Shown: one piece after another, positions 51,704-60,454 of the stretch
Layout: each line of letters begins with the position of its first letter
Position numbering within the stretch: position 1 is the stretch's first letter
Assembly: GCA_038251425.1 (NCBI GenBank)
Contig: JBBSBI010000002.1
Coordinates: 1 to 64,000 of the forward strand
Source of the DNA: JBBRRP01 sp038251425
Lineage (GTDB): Bacteria > Myxococcota_A > Polyangia > Polyangiales > Polyangiaceae
Reading direction: 5' to 3'
Length of the DNA stretch: 64,000 bases
Notes under the pieces: generated by a model
Databases searched by the model: none
What the model was told of the DNA's origin: nothing
The model's input: only the letters and a program-made list of their open reading frames with translations
Position numbers and translations under genes: made by a program

Positions 51704-52737
51704 TGAGACGTTCAACCTCGTACGTTGGCGCACTGCTCTTGCTCTCCGGGGCGTGGCTCAGCCACACGCGCGACGCTCGATCGGACACTGACTCCACGGC
51801 AAAGCAAGCCGAAGTCGCCTACGCAGCCGTCGATTTTTCTCGAACGAGAGAACTGGCTACGAGCGCGCTGATCCAAGGTGGAAATAGCGTGCGTCAGACT
51901 GAACGCCTGTATTTTTTGCTTGGGATCGCCGACGCCGCGCTCGGACAAAACTCAGAAGCCAGGAACGCGTTCATCGCACTGCTCGCTATCAACCCCAAGC
52001 TGCATCTCGATCAAACGCTCTCGCCCAAATTGCGGGCTCCGTATGCCGAAGCTGTCGGCTTTTGGAGTAGCTCCAGTGAAAAGCTCACAGCAACGGCGAC
52101 AACCAGCGCCTCGGGGGATTCGCTGGTGGTAGAGATATCCGATCCGGTAGACATGGTGAAGCTTGTCGCCGTGCAATCACGCGCGGCGGGTGAAGACTTC
52201 AAAACTACCGTTCATCCAGTGGATTCAAGCCACGAGCTTGGCATCCCACTTGGAAGCCGACAGGAATTCGTGATCAACCTGTTGGATGAGCACAAAAACG
52301 CCATTTTTCAACTGGGAAGCCGTCCCAAACCGCTACGGTTTCTCCCTAAAAGAGATGAGTTAAGGCCGCCGCCGGAGGTCCCTCATGAGAAAAGCTCGTC
52401 GCTAACGATCGTCGGTGGCGTGCTAACAACACTGGGTGCCGTTGGCCTCGGGAGCGCCATTCCCTTTCATCTTGAACGCAACCAGAAAGCAAACGAGTGG
52501 AACAGCGGCGCTTGCGAGGCTCCGGTCGGTTTGTCGCGAGCTCAGCAATGTCCGACTGTGAATAGAGCCCTCGAGAAAGCAGAAGAACGAGCGACGGTGC
52601 TCTACGCAACTGGAGGCGCTTTGCTTACCGGCGGATTCCTGACGCTACTTTTGGCACCCAACGCACAAGAAGCCACGGGTCAGGCCTTGGCCTGCGAAGC
52701 CAGCTTCACGAGTGTGCTCTGCACTGGGCACTTCTAG
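51703..52737 (+). CDS. Exported TPR-type protein with C-terminal membrane segments, coupled to the Ser/Thr kinase
   Basis: The product is 344 residues. A signal peptide (YVGALLLLSGAWLSHTRDA) is followed by TPR-like helices (AEVAYAAVDFSRTRELATSA, LLGIADAALGQNSEARNAF). A middle domain (about 120-220) is beta-rich. Two hydrophobic segments lie near the C-terminus (SLTIVGGVLTTLGAVGLGSA and LYATGGALLTGGFLTLLLA), with two cysteines between them. This layout is frequent next to PEGA-tailed kinases in Myxococcota. It may sense or scaffold for the kinase in the envelope. It ends 9 bases from the convergent transketolase gene. Confidence 0.78.
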   Translation: MRRSTSYVGALLLLSGAWLSHTRDARSDTDSTAKQAEVAYAAVDFSRTRELATSALIQGGNSVRQTERLYFLLGIADAALGQNSEARNAFIALLAINPKLHLDQTLSPKLRAPYAEAVGFWSSSSEKLTATATTSASGDSLVVEISDPVDMVKLVAVQSRAAGEDFKTTVHPVDSSHELGIPLGSRQEFVINLLDEHKNAIFQLGSRPKPLRFLPKRDELRPPPEVPHEKSSSLTIVGGVLTTLGAVGLGSAIPFHLERNQKANEWNSGACEAPVGLSRAQQCPTVNRALEKAEERATVLYATGGALLTGGFLTLLLAPNAQEATGQALACEASFTSVLCTGHF

Positions 52738-52746
52738 GAGCTCTGC

Positions 52747-54690
52747 TCAGCCTCTCAGTACCGCGCGCACGCGCTCGACCAGGCTATCTCGATCGAGCCC
52801 GTGGTGTCGGAGCACCTCTGGATTCCGGCCGCATACCGGCACGCTTTCGACTCCGATGTTGTGAACCCGCGGAGAATTCTTGAGCCCAAACGTGGCCACT
52901 GTGGCTCCCACGAGCTGCCCTTGCCCACCCACCACGTAGTGATTATCAAGCGTGAACACGTGCGCGCGTGCCCCGAGGCTGCTCAGCAGCCAGGCCGCGT
53001 CGATGCGATTCTGCCAGGGCAGAGCCATCACCCCAACCGCTAGCCCGTGCTCCTTTCTGAGCGCTTCAGCCGCGTGCCAAGCCTCTGTTAACAGGATGGG
53101 GCCCGAGCCAATGAAGACGGCGTCATCTCCCGAAAGAACCTCCACGCCTCGGCCTTCCACAAGCTCAGTATCCGGCAATTTGAACGGCACCTCATAGGGA
53201 ATACTCACCAGTCGGAGCCACACGCTGCTCCGAGTTGTTTCGGTGGCCCAAACGAGCGCACGACCGACTTCAGCTTCGGTGGCAGGCTCCAGTAACACCA
53301 GGTTTGGAACCGCCGCAAGCGCTGAAATATCTCGAACCGATTGATGCGAGTGGCCCGGACCCGCCGGGAGCAATCCCGCGAGCGATGCCACGTAGATCAC
53401 GCGAGAGTGCTCGGTCGCATTATTGTAGATTTGCTCATTGGCGCGCGTCGCAAGAAAACAGGCAAAAGAGTGGCAAATTGGCAAAATTCCCTCGCGTGCC
53501 ATGCTGCCCGCTTGGCTCACCATATCCATCTCGGCGATGCCACATTCGATGAAACGTTCGGGATAAGCCTCTTTCGAGGGTAGCTGCCCCGTGTCGACAA
53601 GTAGGTCCGCATCCATCACACAAAGCTCGGGGACTTTACCCATCTGCTCTAACAACGCTTTGGCATACGCTCCGATCAAACGCTGCGGATTTCCAGCAGC
53701 TGGTACCGGCTGGCTTTCTTCAGAACTGAACGCGAGCCGTTCAACGCCCAACGCATCGCACTGCCGGTGCAAACGCGCGACCAACTCCTCGGCCGCCCGC
53801 TGATAGTTCTCAGCGTTCGGCGCTCCCGAGTGAAAACGATAGAGAGAGACGTCAGAATCCAAGCTCGTGTGCTCCATGAAAGAGACGCCACGCCCTTTGA
53901 TCGTATGCGCAATGATAACCTGCGGTGCATCGGTCACCGCGCGCGAACTTTGGAATGCTTCGCCTAGCGCCCAATAATCGTGACCATCCACCGGAAACAC
54001 ACGCCAACCAAACGCTTCGAATTTCTTGACGAGATCGCCCAGATCGCTGGTTTTTTCGACAAACGAATCGCTTTGAAGCTTGTTGTGGTCCACGATGACC
54101 GTGATCTCACTCAGCTTCCGATTCGTCGCCGAAATCAACGACTCCCAGATTTGCCCTTCCTGGAGTTCACCATCGCCGGTCATCACGAAAATTCGTCCGC
54201 TCTGACCTTTGTGGCGGCGTGCCCAGGCCATGCCTTTAGCCTTTGAGATCCCCATGCCGAGGGAGCCGGTATTGGCCACGATGCCGGGAGTGCCGACATC
54301 TGGATGCCCAGGCAATCCACCGAGCACGCGCAACTTGTGGATGAGTTCAAACGGAAGCAGGCCGAGCGCCGTGCGCACCGCGTACAAACCGGGTGCATCG
54401 TGTCCTTTAGATGAAAAGTAGATGTCATCTGCGCGGTCAAGTGAAGCTACGGGAGCGCGAGTGAGCTCCTCAAGGTGGAGCCACGTGACGATGTCTAGGC
54501 TCGAAAAAGAACTCCCCAAGTGTCCAGATCCCGCCTTGCCTATCATATAGAGAACGTTCAGTCGGCAGGCATCCGCGAAAAGCAGGGCCCGACGCTCCCG
54601 TTCTACAGGAAGCGCCAAAATCTTAGCGAACTCCGCTTCTGGCACCCAAAGCAATCTGCCCACAACCACATCACCAACGAGATCACCCAT
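52747..54690 (-). CDS. Transketolase-like TPP enzyme of the ulosonic-acid cluster
   Basis: From ATG 54690 the product is 647 residues; GTG 54726 would add 12. The N-terminal half has the TPP domain (KAGSGHLGSSFSSLDIVTWL, MTGDGELQEGQIWESLISAT, DHNKLQSD) and the C-terminal half the pyrimidine domain (ERFIECGIAEMDMVSQAGSM, LLPAGPGHSHQSVRDISAL). A 55-residue extension lies before the first motif. Transketolases move a two-carbon unit between sugars; here the partner is likely a nonulosonic-acid precursor pathway, since the gene is divergent from a NeuB/KdsC/SpsF cluster. A general pentose-phosphate role cannot be excluded, but single-chain housekeeping transketolases have a different N-terminus. 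Confidence 0.85.
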   Translation of the reverse strand: MGDLVGDVVVGRLLWVPEAEFAKILALPVERERRALLFADACRLNVLYMIGKAGSGHLGSSFSSLDIVTWLHLEELTRAPVASLDRADDIYFSSKGHDAPGLYAVRTALGLLPFELIHKLRVLGGLPGHPDVGTPGIVANTGSLGMGISKAKGMAWARRHKGQSGRIFVMTGDGELQEGQIWESLISATNRKLSEITVIVDHNKLQSDSFVEKTSDLGDLVKKFEAFGWRVFPVDGHDYWALGEAFQSSRAVTDAPQVIIAHTIKGRGVSFMEHTSLDSDVSLYRFHSGAPNAENYQRAAEELVARLHRQCDALGVERLAFSSEESQPVPAAGNPQRLIGAYAKALLEQMGKVPELCVMDADLLVDTGQLPSKEAYPERFIECGIAEMDMVSQAGSMAREGILPICHSFACFLATRANEQIYNNATEHSRVIYVASLAGLLPAGPGHSHQSVRDISALAAVPNLVLLEPATEAEVGRALVWATETTRSSVWLRLVSIPYEVPFKLPDTELVEGRGVEVLSGDDAVFIGSGPILLTEAWHAAEALRKEHGLAVGVMALPWQNRIDAAWLLSSLGARAHVFTLDNHYVVGGQGQLVGATVATFGLKNSPRVHNIGVESVPVCGRNPEVLRHHGLDRDSLVERVRAVLRG

Positions 54691-54718
54691 GCGTATCGGG
54701 TAGCCTACTAGTCGTGAC

Positions 54719-54743
54719 AACTTCACGACTGTTCGGTGAAGTT
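54719..54743. promoter_or_regulatory. Inverted repeat in the divergent transketolase/flippase promoter region
   Basis: The arms AACTTCAC (54719-54726) and GTGAAGTT (54736-54743) are a perfect 8-bp inverted repeat with a 9-bp spacer. The repeat is in the short region separating the divergent transketolase and membrane-protein genes and includes the alternative GTG start at 54726. It may be an operator controlling one or both directions. Confidence 0.4.
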
Positions 54744-54870
54744 TGCGAAGATCTGAACGCGGAATGACTTTTCAGTTTGCGCTCGTCAGCGCGGGGCCAC
54801 TGTCACACGCGAGACGAAGTCGTTGGTGAACTGTTACAGAGTCGTCAATTGAGTAACCTAAGGTGCACGC

Positions 54871-55923
54871 ATGCGTCCCAAGGCGCTCGTTCACGCCAGC
54901 CTTGCAGTCCTCGGAGTCCTTCTCGCCGTCGGATTGTCAATCTTGACGTTTCGCACGGCGGAGGCGAGCGGGGTCGCGGCACTGCTTCGGCCTATTCCCT
55001 GGGTCCTTTTGCCACTGATTCTGCTTCCGCAGCTGATAGCACTGACTCTCGAAAGCTGGGGTTGGGTTGAGGCCATTTTACTCATGGGTCACCGAGTGCC
55101 CCTGCTCCCGATACTTTTCGTAAGAATCAAAACCGAAGCACTTTCGCAAACTCTGCCTCTCGGCCCACTCTGGTGCGAATCGGCTAAACCGCTCCTCTTA
55201 AGGGGAATTGGCGTTCCTTGGGGAATTGGCGTCGCTTCGGTGGCGGCACGTAAGTACCTGTTGATCCTTTCCCAAGCCTGGTTCTTGTTGTTCTCGTTCG
55301 CAGTTGGGCATCAAGCGCTGGGGAGAGCGTCGGGGCAACTCTTGGGCTCTTCCATCCTCATGTGGCTACCACTGGTTGCCTCAGTGATTTTGGGATCTAG
55401 CGTATGTCTTGGAGGCTCACTTTTGGGCAAAGGCGCCGTGGCATCGCAGCTTTGGAATCGACTCCGGGGCGTTCCGAATCGACGGCTGAGCGCCGTGCTT
55501 TCCTCTGCCCAAAATCATTTTTCCAGTACCGATTCTGGCCTCACCAGGTTCTTCTCTCAGAAAATCACCCTGCGCCAGGTCGGCCCGTACGTCGGCTCCT
55601 GGCTGTGTGAATCCCTTGAAACGCTGCTGATTTTGCGGCTACTTTCGGTGCGCCTCGGTTTCGCCGAGGTGGTGAGTTTTGAAGTCCTGCTGACCCTGGC
55701 ACGCAACGTGGCGTTCATGGTGCCCGCGGGACTTGGTATTCAAGACCTCGGCTACGTCACGTTTTTCGGCGCGCTCGGTGTGCCAGAGCCCGTCCAACTG
55801 GGGGCGGCGTTCAGCATCCTGAAGCGAAGCAAAGAATTGACTTGGGCGTGCCTGGGCTACGCGGCCCTCGCTCGAAAACGCGCCTTTCCAACCCTCGAAC
55901 CCACTCTCACCTCAGCCAACTGA
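54871..55923 (+). CDS. Lysylphosphatidylglycerol synthase TM / flippase-like membrane protein
   Basis: The product is 350 residues and highly hydrophobic, with roughly eight helices (AVLGVLLAVGLSILTFRTAE, WVLLPLILLPQLIALTLESW, MWLPLVASVILGSSVCLGGS). Within the sequence, AEALSQTLPLGPLWCESAKP-type residues (read TEALSQTLPLGPLWCESAKP) and AFMVPAGLGIQDLGYVTFFG match the LPG_synthase_TM (UPF0104/AglD-like) family. Members flip or transfer lipid-linked sugars or modify lipids. It is the first gene of the plus-strand ulosonic-acid cluster, 5 bases ahead of the transferase, so lipid-linked glycan handling is likely. ATG 54871 follows CTAAGGTG. Confidence 0.82.
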   Translation: MRPKALVHASLAVLGVLLAVGLSILTFRTAEASGVAALLRPIPWVLLPLILLPQLIALTLESWGWVEAILLMGHRVPLLPILFVRIKTEALSQTLPLGPLWCESAKPLLLRGIGVPWGIGVASVAARKYLLILSQAWFLLFSFAVGHQALGRASGQLLGSSILMWLPLVASVILGSSVCLGGSLLGKGAVASQLWNRLRGVPNRRLSAVLSSAQNHFSSTDSGLTRFFSQKITLRQVGPYVGSWLCESLETLLILRLLSVRLGFAEVVSFEVLLTLARNVAFMVPAGLGIQDLGYVTFFGALGVPEPVQLGAAFSILKRSKELTWACLGYAALARKRAFPTLEPTLTSAN

Positions 55924-55928
55924 CAGCT

Positions 55929-56918
55929 ATGCCCCCTCGCGTTCTTTTCATCTGTGGTTCCATTAACCAAACCACCCAGCTGCATCAAATTGCCGGTCAA
56001 TTGCCCGAAGCTGAAGCGTTCTATACGCCCTACTACGGCGGCCCCATCCTCGACTTCGCCCGTAAGGCCCGACTGTGTGAGTTCTCGATTGGTGGCACAC
56101 GGTTAACACGGCGTTGTCTTGAATACTTGGAACGCCATGAGCTCAATATCGACCCGCATGGACGCCGCGGTAACTATGATCTCGTGGTGACCTGCTCAGA
56201 TGTCGTAATTCCCGACAATATACGCGATTTTCCGGTCATTCTTGTGCAAGAGGGAATTTTGGATCCCGACAATACGTTGAGTTACCTCGCTCGGAAGTTT
56301 CCGTCGCTACCACGTTGGATTGCAGGAACTGCCACCACGGGATTGAGTCACGCCTATGACCGATTCTGCGTGGCCAGCGAAGGCTACAAGCGCTACTTCA
56401 TTGGACGCGGTGTGGAGGAAGCCAAGCTAACCGTTACCGGCATTCCGAACTTTGACAACTGCGCGACATACCTCAAGAACGACTTTCCTCACCATGGCTA
56501 TGCTCTGGTTTGCACCTCAGACGCTCGCGAGACGCTCAAGCTCGACAAGCGCTACGCGTTCATCCAGTGGGCCGTCGGGAAGGCCGGAGGGCGGCCTTTG
56601 ATTTTCAAGCTTCACCCCAATGAAAACGCGAAACGAGCCACCGCAGAAATCAACCGTTGGGTTCCCGGGGCGATCGTTCTTTCGGGCGGGAATACCAACG
56701 CGATGATCGCCAATTCAGAAGTGTTGATCACGCAATATTCGTCGGTCGTGTTTGTTGGGTTGGCACTAGGTAAGGAGTGCCACTCGTATCACCGCATGGA
56801 AGAACTGGTGGAACTCGTGCCAGAGCAGAATGGCCAGGCAGCGCAAAAGATTGCCGGTGTTTGTCGGGAATTTTTGGGGAAAAGCGCGTTCAATCGCCAA
56901 AGCGGAGTCGCCGCATGA
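55929..56918 (+). CDS. GT-B-like glycosyl/glycerophospho-transferase
   Basis: From ATG 55929 the product is 329 residues. The N-terminus PRVLFICGSINQTTQLHQIA is a Rossmann start. Later motifs are PVILVQEGILDPDN, SEGYKRYFIGRGV, VTGIPNFDNC, IFKLHPNENAKR and VLITQYSSVVFVGLALGK. The LHPNE and QYSS elements fit the second half of a GT-B fold as in CDP-glycerol or capsule transferases; the QEG and HP pair also recalls CMP-sugar transferases (polysialyl or Kdo types). It may therefore use the CMP-sugar made by its neighbours. It overlaps the SpsF-like gene by 4 bases (ATGA at 56915). Confidence 0.68.
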   Translation: MPPRVLFICGSINQTTQLHQIAGQLPEAEAFYTPYYGGPILDFARKARLCEFSIGGTRLTRRCLEYLERHELNIDPHGRRGNYDLVVTCSDVVIPDNIRDFPVILVQEGILDPDNTLSYLARKFPSLPRWIAGTATTGLSHAYDRFCVASEGYKRYFIGRGVEEAKLTVTGIPNFDNCATYLKNDFPHHGYALVCTSDARETLKLDKRYAFIQWAVGKAGGRPLIFKLHPNENAKRATAEINRWVPGAIVLSGGNTNAMIANSEVLITQYSSVVFVGLALGKECHSYHRMEELVELVPEQNGQAAQKIAGVCREFLGKSAFNRQSGVAA

Positions 56919-57733
56919 AGCTTTTGGTGGTCGTGCAGGCGCGTCTGGGATCTTCACGGCTCCCGGGCAAGGTGCTGCTCCCACTCGCGGGCGAGCCAGC
57001 GCTCGTGCGTATGTTGGAAAGGGTGCGGGCAGCGACATCGCCGTTTCAGCTTGTCGTTGCCACCACGGATCTCGCACAGGATAGGCCGATAGTCGACTTG
57101 TGCGTCGAGCGTGGGATTGAAGTCTTTCGCGGTCACCCGCTCGATGCACTAGACCGCCACTACCAAGCTGCCGTTCACTATTCTGCCGACGCAGTGGTCA
57201 AGATCCCATCCGACTGCCCCCTGATTGATCCGGGAGCCATTGATCGTGTCCTTGGACACTTTCTGACGCAGGCGGGCGAATATGACTTCGTCACGAACCT
57301 TCTCCCGCCCACGTGGCCCGACGGTAATGACGTGGAAGTGATGACGCTCTCCGCACTCAAGTCGGCGTGGGAAGAAGCGCAACGGCCCTTCGAGCGAGAA
57401 CACACCACTCCCTTCATCTGGGAAAATCTTGGGCGATTTCGCGTACGCAACGTGCGCTGGCAGACGGAACTCAACTACTCACAATCGCACCGATTCGTCC
57501 TCGACTACGCCGCAGACTACCAGTTCATCAGCGCGATCTTTGAGCGTCTATTGCCCAAGTTTGGGCCTGTCTTCTCGCTCGAACAAATTCTTGCACTCCT
57601 CGGCCAAGCACCCGAGCTTCAAGACATCAATCGCGAACACCTGGGTTCGTGTTGGCAGCAGAAGCACCTGCACGAGCTCAAAACCTTCGGGGTGCCCACA
57701 GCGCTCTCAACTGAGCCCCCAGCCAACCTCTAA
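56915..57733 (+). CDS. SpsF-type cytidylyltransferase (cytidylyltransf_3)
   Basis: From ATG 56915 the product is 272 residues. The N-terminal nucleotide-binding motif VVVQARLGSSRLPGKVLLPL, with the following VRMLERVRAA, is that of CMP-Kdo/CMP-NeuAc synthetases and SpsF. VVKIPSDCPLIDPGAIDRVL holds the metal-binding Asp. The enzyme should activate a sugar acid with CTP to give a CMP-sugar. The upstream extension of the frame to 56777 lies inside the preceding gene and is rejected. It is 14 bases ahead of the aminotransferase gene. Confidence 0.88.
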   Translation: MKLLVVVQARLGSSRLPGKVLLPLAGEPALVRMLERVRAATSPFQLVVATTDLAQDRPIVDLCVERGIEVFRGHPLDALDRHYQAAVHYSADAVVKIPSDCPLIDPGAIDRVLGHFLTQAGEYDFVTNLLPPTWPDGNDVEVMTLSALKSAWEEAQRPFEREHTTPFIWENLGRFRVRNVRWQTELNYSQSHRFVLDYAADYQFISAIFERLLPKFGPVFSLEQILALLGQAPELQDINREHLGSCWQQKHLHELKTFGVPTALSTEPPANL

Positions 57734-57747
57734 CAAGAACGGTCGAC

Positions 57748-59052
57748 ATGCATCGTCCCAACTCCGACAGTCCACTTCCCACCATCACCCAATCCGAAGC
57801 GTGGTACGAACGCGCCAAAGCCTGCATTCCGGGTGCGACACAAACGCTGGCCAAAGGAGCCACTCAATACGTCGATGGCGTCGCTCCCAAGTTTCTACGT
57901 CGCGCTAAGGGGTGCCGCGTTTGGGACGTCGACGGCAACGAATTTATCGATCTCACGATGGCAGTCGGCCCTGTTTCACTCGGCTACGCGTATGATCGCG
58001 TGGACACTGCCGTGCGCGCTCAGCTGGAAGATGGCATCACCTTTTCCCTGGTGCATCCGCTCGAAGTCGAGGTGGCTGAGCTCATCAAAGAGAATGTTCC
58101 AGGCGCGGAAATGGTGCGTTTTAGCAAAACTGGCTGCGACGCAACGAGTGCAGCTGTCCGCGTTGCACGCGCGTTTACTGGGCGCAACGTCGTCGCTTGT
58201 TGTGGGTACCATGGTTGGCACGATTGGTACATCGGTACGACTCCTCGAAGCCGTGGCGTTCCTCCTGAAGTTCAGGCGTTAACCCGAAAATTTACCTACA
58301 ACGACTTAGACTCGGTGAAGGCGGCGCTGGATCGCGATGTTGCAGCCATCATTCTGGAGCCAGTGCTGTTCGAGCTCCCCAAGGAGGGCTTCCTCGCTGA
58401 CGTGCGGAGGCTCTGCACCGAGAACGGTACGCTACTTATTTTCGACGAAATGTGGACCGGCTTTCGGCTCGCGCTCGGCGGGGCGCAAGAATACTTCGAC
58501 GTGAAGGCGGACCTTGCTTGCTTCAGCAAAGCGGTCGCCAACGGCATGCCGCTCAGTGTCCTTTCCGGCCGCCGTGACGTGATGCAGCTGTTTCAAGATG
58601 ATGTCTTCTTTTACACAACCTTTGGTGGCGAAGCCCTTTCGCTCGCTGCCGCGAAAGCCACCATTCTGGAGCTTCGTGATCAACAGGTACCGAAATACCT
58701 CGCGCAAATGGGGGAAAGGTTAAAGGTTGGCTACAACGAACTAGCAGCGGGCCTCGGCCTCAACTTCACCCGTGCCGTAGGCCTTCCTTGCCGTTCGATG
58801 GTCACGTTCGATGAGACTGCTGTTGATCCCTTGTTGGCGAAGTCCCTCATCCAGCAAGAATTGGTCCGTCATGGAGTGCTGTGGAGCGGATTCCACAACA
58901 TGAGCTTGTCTCACCAAGCTGAGGACATCGAACACATCCTTGCCGCTTATGCGTTGGCGCTTTCCGCACTCGAACGGACTCACCGTTTAGGCACTTTTGA
59001 GTCCGATCTGAAAGGGAAACCAGTTCAACCCGTGTTTCGCAAAACTCGTTAG
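57748..59052 (+). CDS. Class-III PLP aminotransferase (glutamate-1-semialdehyde aminomutase-like)
   Basis: The product is 434 residues. It has GATQTLAKGATQYVDGVAPK, VDGNEFIDLTMAVGPVSLGY, the PLP-contact region CGYHGWHDWYIGT, LLIFDEMWTGFRLALGGAQE (Asp for the pyridine N) and the Schiff-base Lys in CFSKAVANGMPLSVLSGRRD. These are class-III features close to HemL. Here the gene sits between a cytidylyltransferase and an SDR, so amination of a sugar intermediate is more likely than tetrapyrrole synthesis. The substrate is unknown. ATG 57748 follows AACAAGAACGG. Confidence 0.87.
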   Translation: MHRPNSDSPLPTITQSEAWYERAKACIPGATQTLAKGATQYVDGVAPKFLRRAKGCRVWDVDGNEFIDLTMAVGPVSLGYAYDRVDTAVRAQLEDGITFSLVHPLEVEVAELIKENVPGAEMVRFSKTGCDATSAAVRVARAFTGRNVVACCGYHGWHDWYIGTTPRSRGVPPEVQALTRKFTYNDLDSVKAALDRDVAAIILEPVLFELPKEGFLADVRRLCTENGTLLIFDEMWTGFRLALGGAQEYFDVKADLACFSKAVANGMPLSVLSGRRDVMQLFQDDVFFYTTFGGEALSLAAAKATILELRDQQVPKYLAQMGERLKVGYNELAAGLGLNFTRAVGLPCRSMVTFDETAVDPLLAKSLIQQELVRHGVLWSGFHNMSLSHQAEDIEHILAAYALALSALERTHRLGTFESDLKGKPVQPVFRKTR

Positions 59053-59114
59053 CTTGTCTCCACAACTCCATATTCCTGTCACTTTGTTCAGTCATTATCC
59101 CGTTTGCCACCTGC

Positions 59115-59930
59115 ATGACACCATTTAACCTCAAAGACCGTGTGGCAATCGTCACAGGCGCCATGGGACTGTTGGGGAAAGAGCACTGCTTAGCATTGCT
59201 CGAAGCGGGTGCGACGGTGGTTGTTGCCGACCTGGACCAAGGTTCTGCAGCGTCATACGCGACGGAGCTTGCGGCGTCCTATGAAGGCCGGGCCCTTGGG
59301 ATAGGTGTCGACGTTGGCTCACCTGAATCCGTTGCTGCCATGAGCGATGAAGTGTTCAGGCGCTTTGATCGCGTGGACATTCTCGTGAACAACGCTGCGA
59401 TTGACGACAAGGTGGAGTCTCCAAAGCTAGCGCTTGAGTTGAGCCGTTTTGAAAACTATCCGTTGGAATCCTGGGAGCGCTTGCTGAGGGTGAACCTCAC
59501 GGGAGCCTTTTTGTGCTGCCAAAGCATCGCACCCCGTATGGCAGCGCGAAAAAGCGGAAGCATCATTAACGTCGCCTCCACCTATGGTGTGGTCGCTCCG
59601 CAACAGGGCCTTTATCTAGATCGCGAAGGGAACCAGCGCTTCTTCAAGTCTCCGGCGTATCCGGTCTCCAAGGCGGGCCTTTTGCATCTCACCCGATTCT
59701 TGGCTTCGTACTACGGAGCAAGTGGTGTTCGAGCCAACTCGCTCTCGCCGGGCGGGGTCAAGAATGCACAGAGCGAAGACTTCCAACAAGAATACGCTTC
59801 GCGTGTGCCACTCGCACGAATGGCCGAAAAGGGGGACTATCGAGGTGCACTCGTTTTTCTGGCGAGCGACGCCTCTGCCTACATGACGGGAGCCAATTTG
59901 GTGGTCGACGGAGGTTGGACAGCATGGTGA
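59115..59930 (+). CDS. Short-chain dehydrogenase/reductase
   Basis: The product is 271 residues. It has the Rossmann motif VAIVTGAMGLLGKEHCLALL (TGxxxGxG type), ILVNNAAID (NNA), the catalytic Ser in INVASTYG and the catalytic Tyr/Lys in YPVSKAGLLHLTRF. The C-terminus is typical (LASDASAYMTGANLVVDGGW). It should oxidise or reduce a sugar hydroxyl/keto group with NAD(P)H. The stop overlaps the next gene's start by 7 bases. No clear ribosome-binding site is seen at ATG 59115. Confidence 0.9.
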   Translation: MTPFNLKDRVAIVTGAMGLLGKEHCLALLEAGATVVVADLDQGSAASYATELAASYEGRALGIGVDVGSPESVAAMSDEVFRRFDRVDILVNNAAIDDKVESPKLALELSRFENYPLESWERLLRVNLTGAFLCCQSIAPRMAARKSGSIINVASTYGVVAPQQGLYLDREGNQRFFKSPAYPVSKAGLLHLTRFLASYYGASGVRANSLSPGGVKNAQSEDFQQEYASRVPLARMAEKGDYRGALVFLASDASAYMTGANLVVDGGWTAW

Positions 59931-60454
59931 AATTGCTGTCGCCTGAACAGCTTCGTTCGCGCGCATGCCGCACACGCTTGCTCGTGAGTGACGTCGATGG
60001 AGTGCTCACTCCCGCTCAAGTCTATTACAGCGAACGCGGAGAGGAGCTAAAACGCTTCAGCCTGCGCGACGGAATGGGCACGGAGCTGCTGCGTCACGCC
60101 GGTATAGAAACAGCCTTTTTTTCGCGCGAGAATTGCCAGATCGCTCTTCGCCGCGCGCGCAAGCTCGCGCTCACGCACGTTTGGCTCGGAGTTCAAGATA
60201 AAGCGCTCAAGTTGCCCGAGCTACTTCAGGGAGCCGGCTTCCGTTTGGATGAAGTTGCCTATATTGGAGACGACGTCAACGACACGGGCGCCATGCAATT
60301 GGTCGAAGAAGTCGGCCTCTGCGCCGCACCGAATGACGCCGTGCCAGCCGCCGCCAATGTCGCACATAAGTTAACGCAATGCAAAGGTGGCGAAGGTGCT
60401 TTCCGAGAATTCGCTGATTGGATCTTAAGTTTGAGACAGGAGTTGCAAATATGA
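59924..60454 (+). CDS. KdsC-type HAD phosphatase (ulosonic-acid phosphate phosphatase)
   Basis: From ATG 59924 the product is 176 residues, the size of KdsC. Motif I is LLVSDVDGVLTPAQVYY (DxDG), followed by RFSLRDGMGTELLRHAG and ETAFFSRENCQIALRRARKL; motif IV is VAYIGDDVNDTGAMQLV and then LCAAPNDAVPAAANVA. KdsC-type enzymes dephosphorylate Kdo-8-phosphate or sialic-acid-9-phosphate type products, forming tetramers. This suggests that the neighbouring NeuB-family enzyme makes a phosphorylated product. The start overlaps the SDR stop and its own stop overlaps the synthase start (ATGA at 60451). Confidence 0.9.
   Translation: MVKLLSPEQLRSRACRTRLLVSDVDGVLTPAQVYYSERGEELKRFSLRDGMGTELLRHAGIETAFFSRENCQIALRRARKLALTHVWLGVQDKALKLPELLQGAGFRLDEVAYIGDDVNDTGAMQLVEEVGLCAAPNDAVPAAANVAHKLTQCKGGEGAFREFADWILSLRQELQI

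Noticed and set aside
57748..59052. Housekeeping HemL (tetrapyrrole) assignment
   Set aside because: Sequence is HemL-like, but the neighbouring sugar genes and the lack of other hem genes make a sugar aminotransferase more likely.
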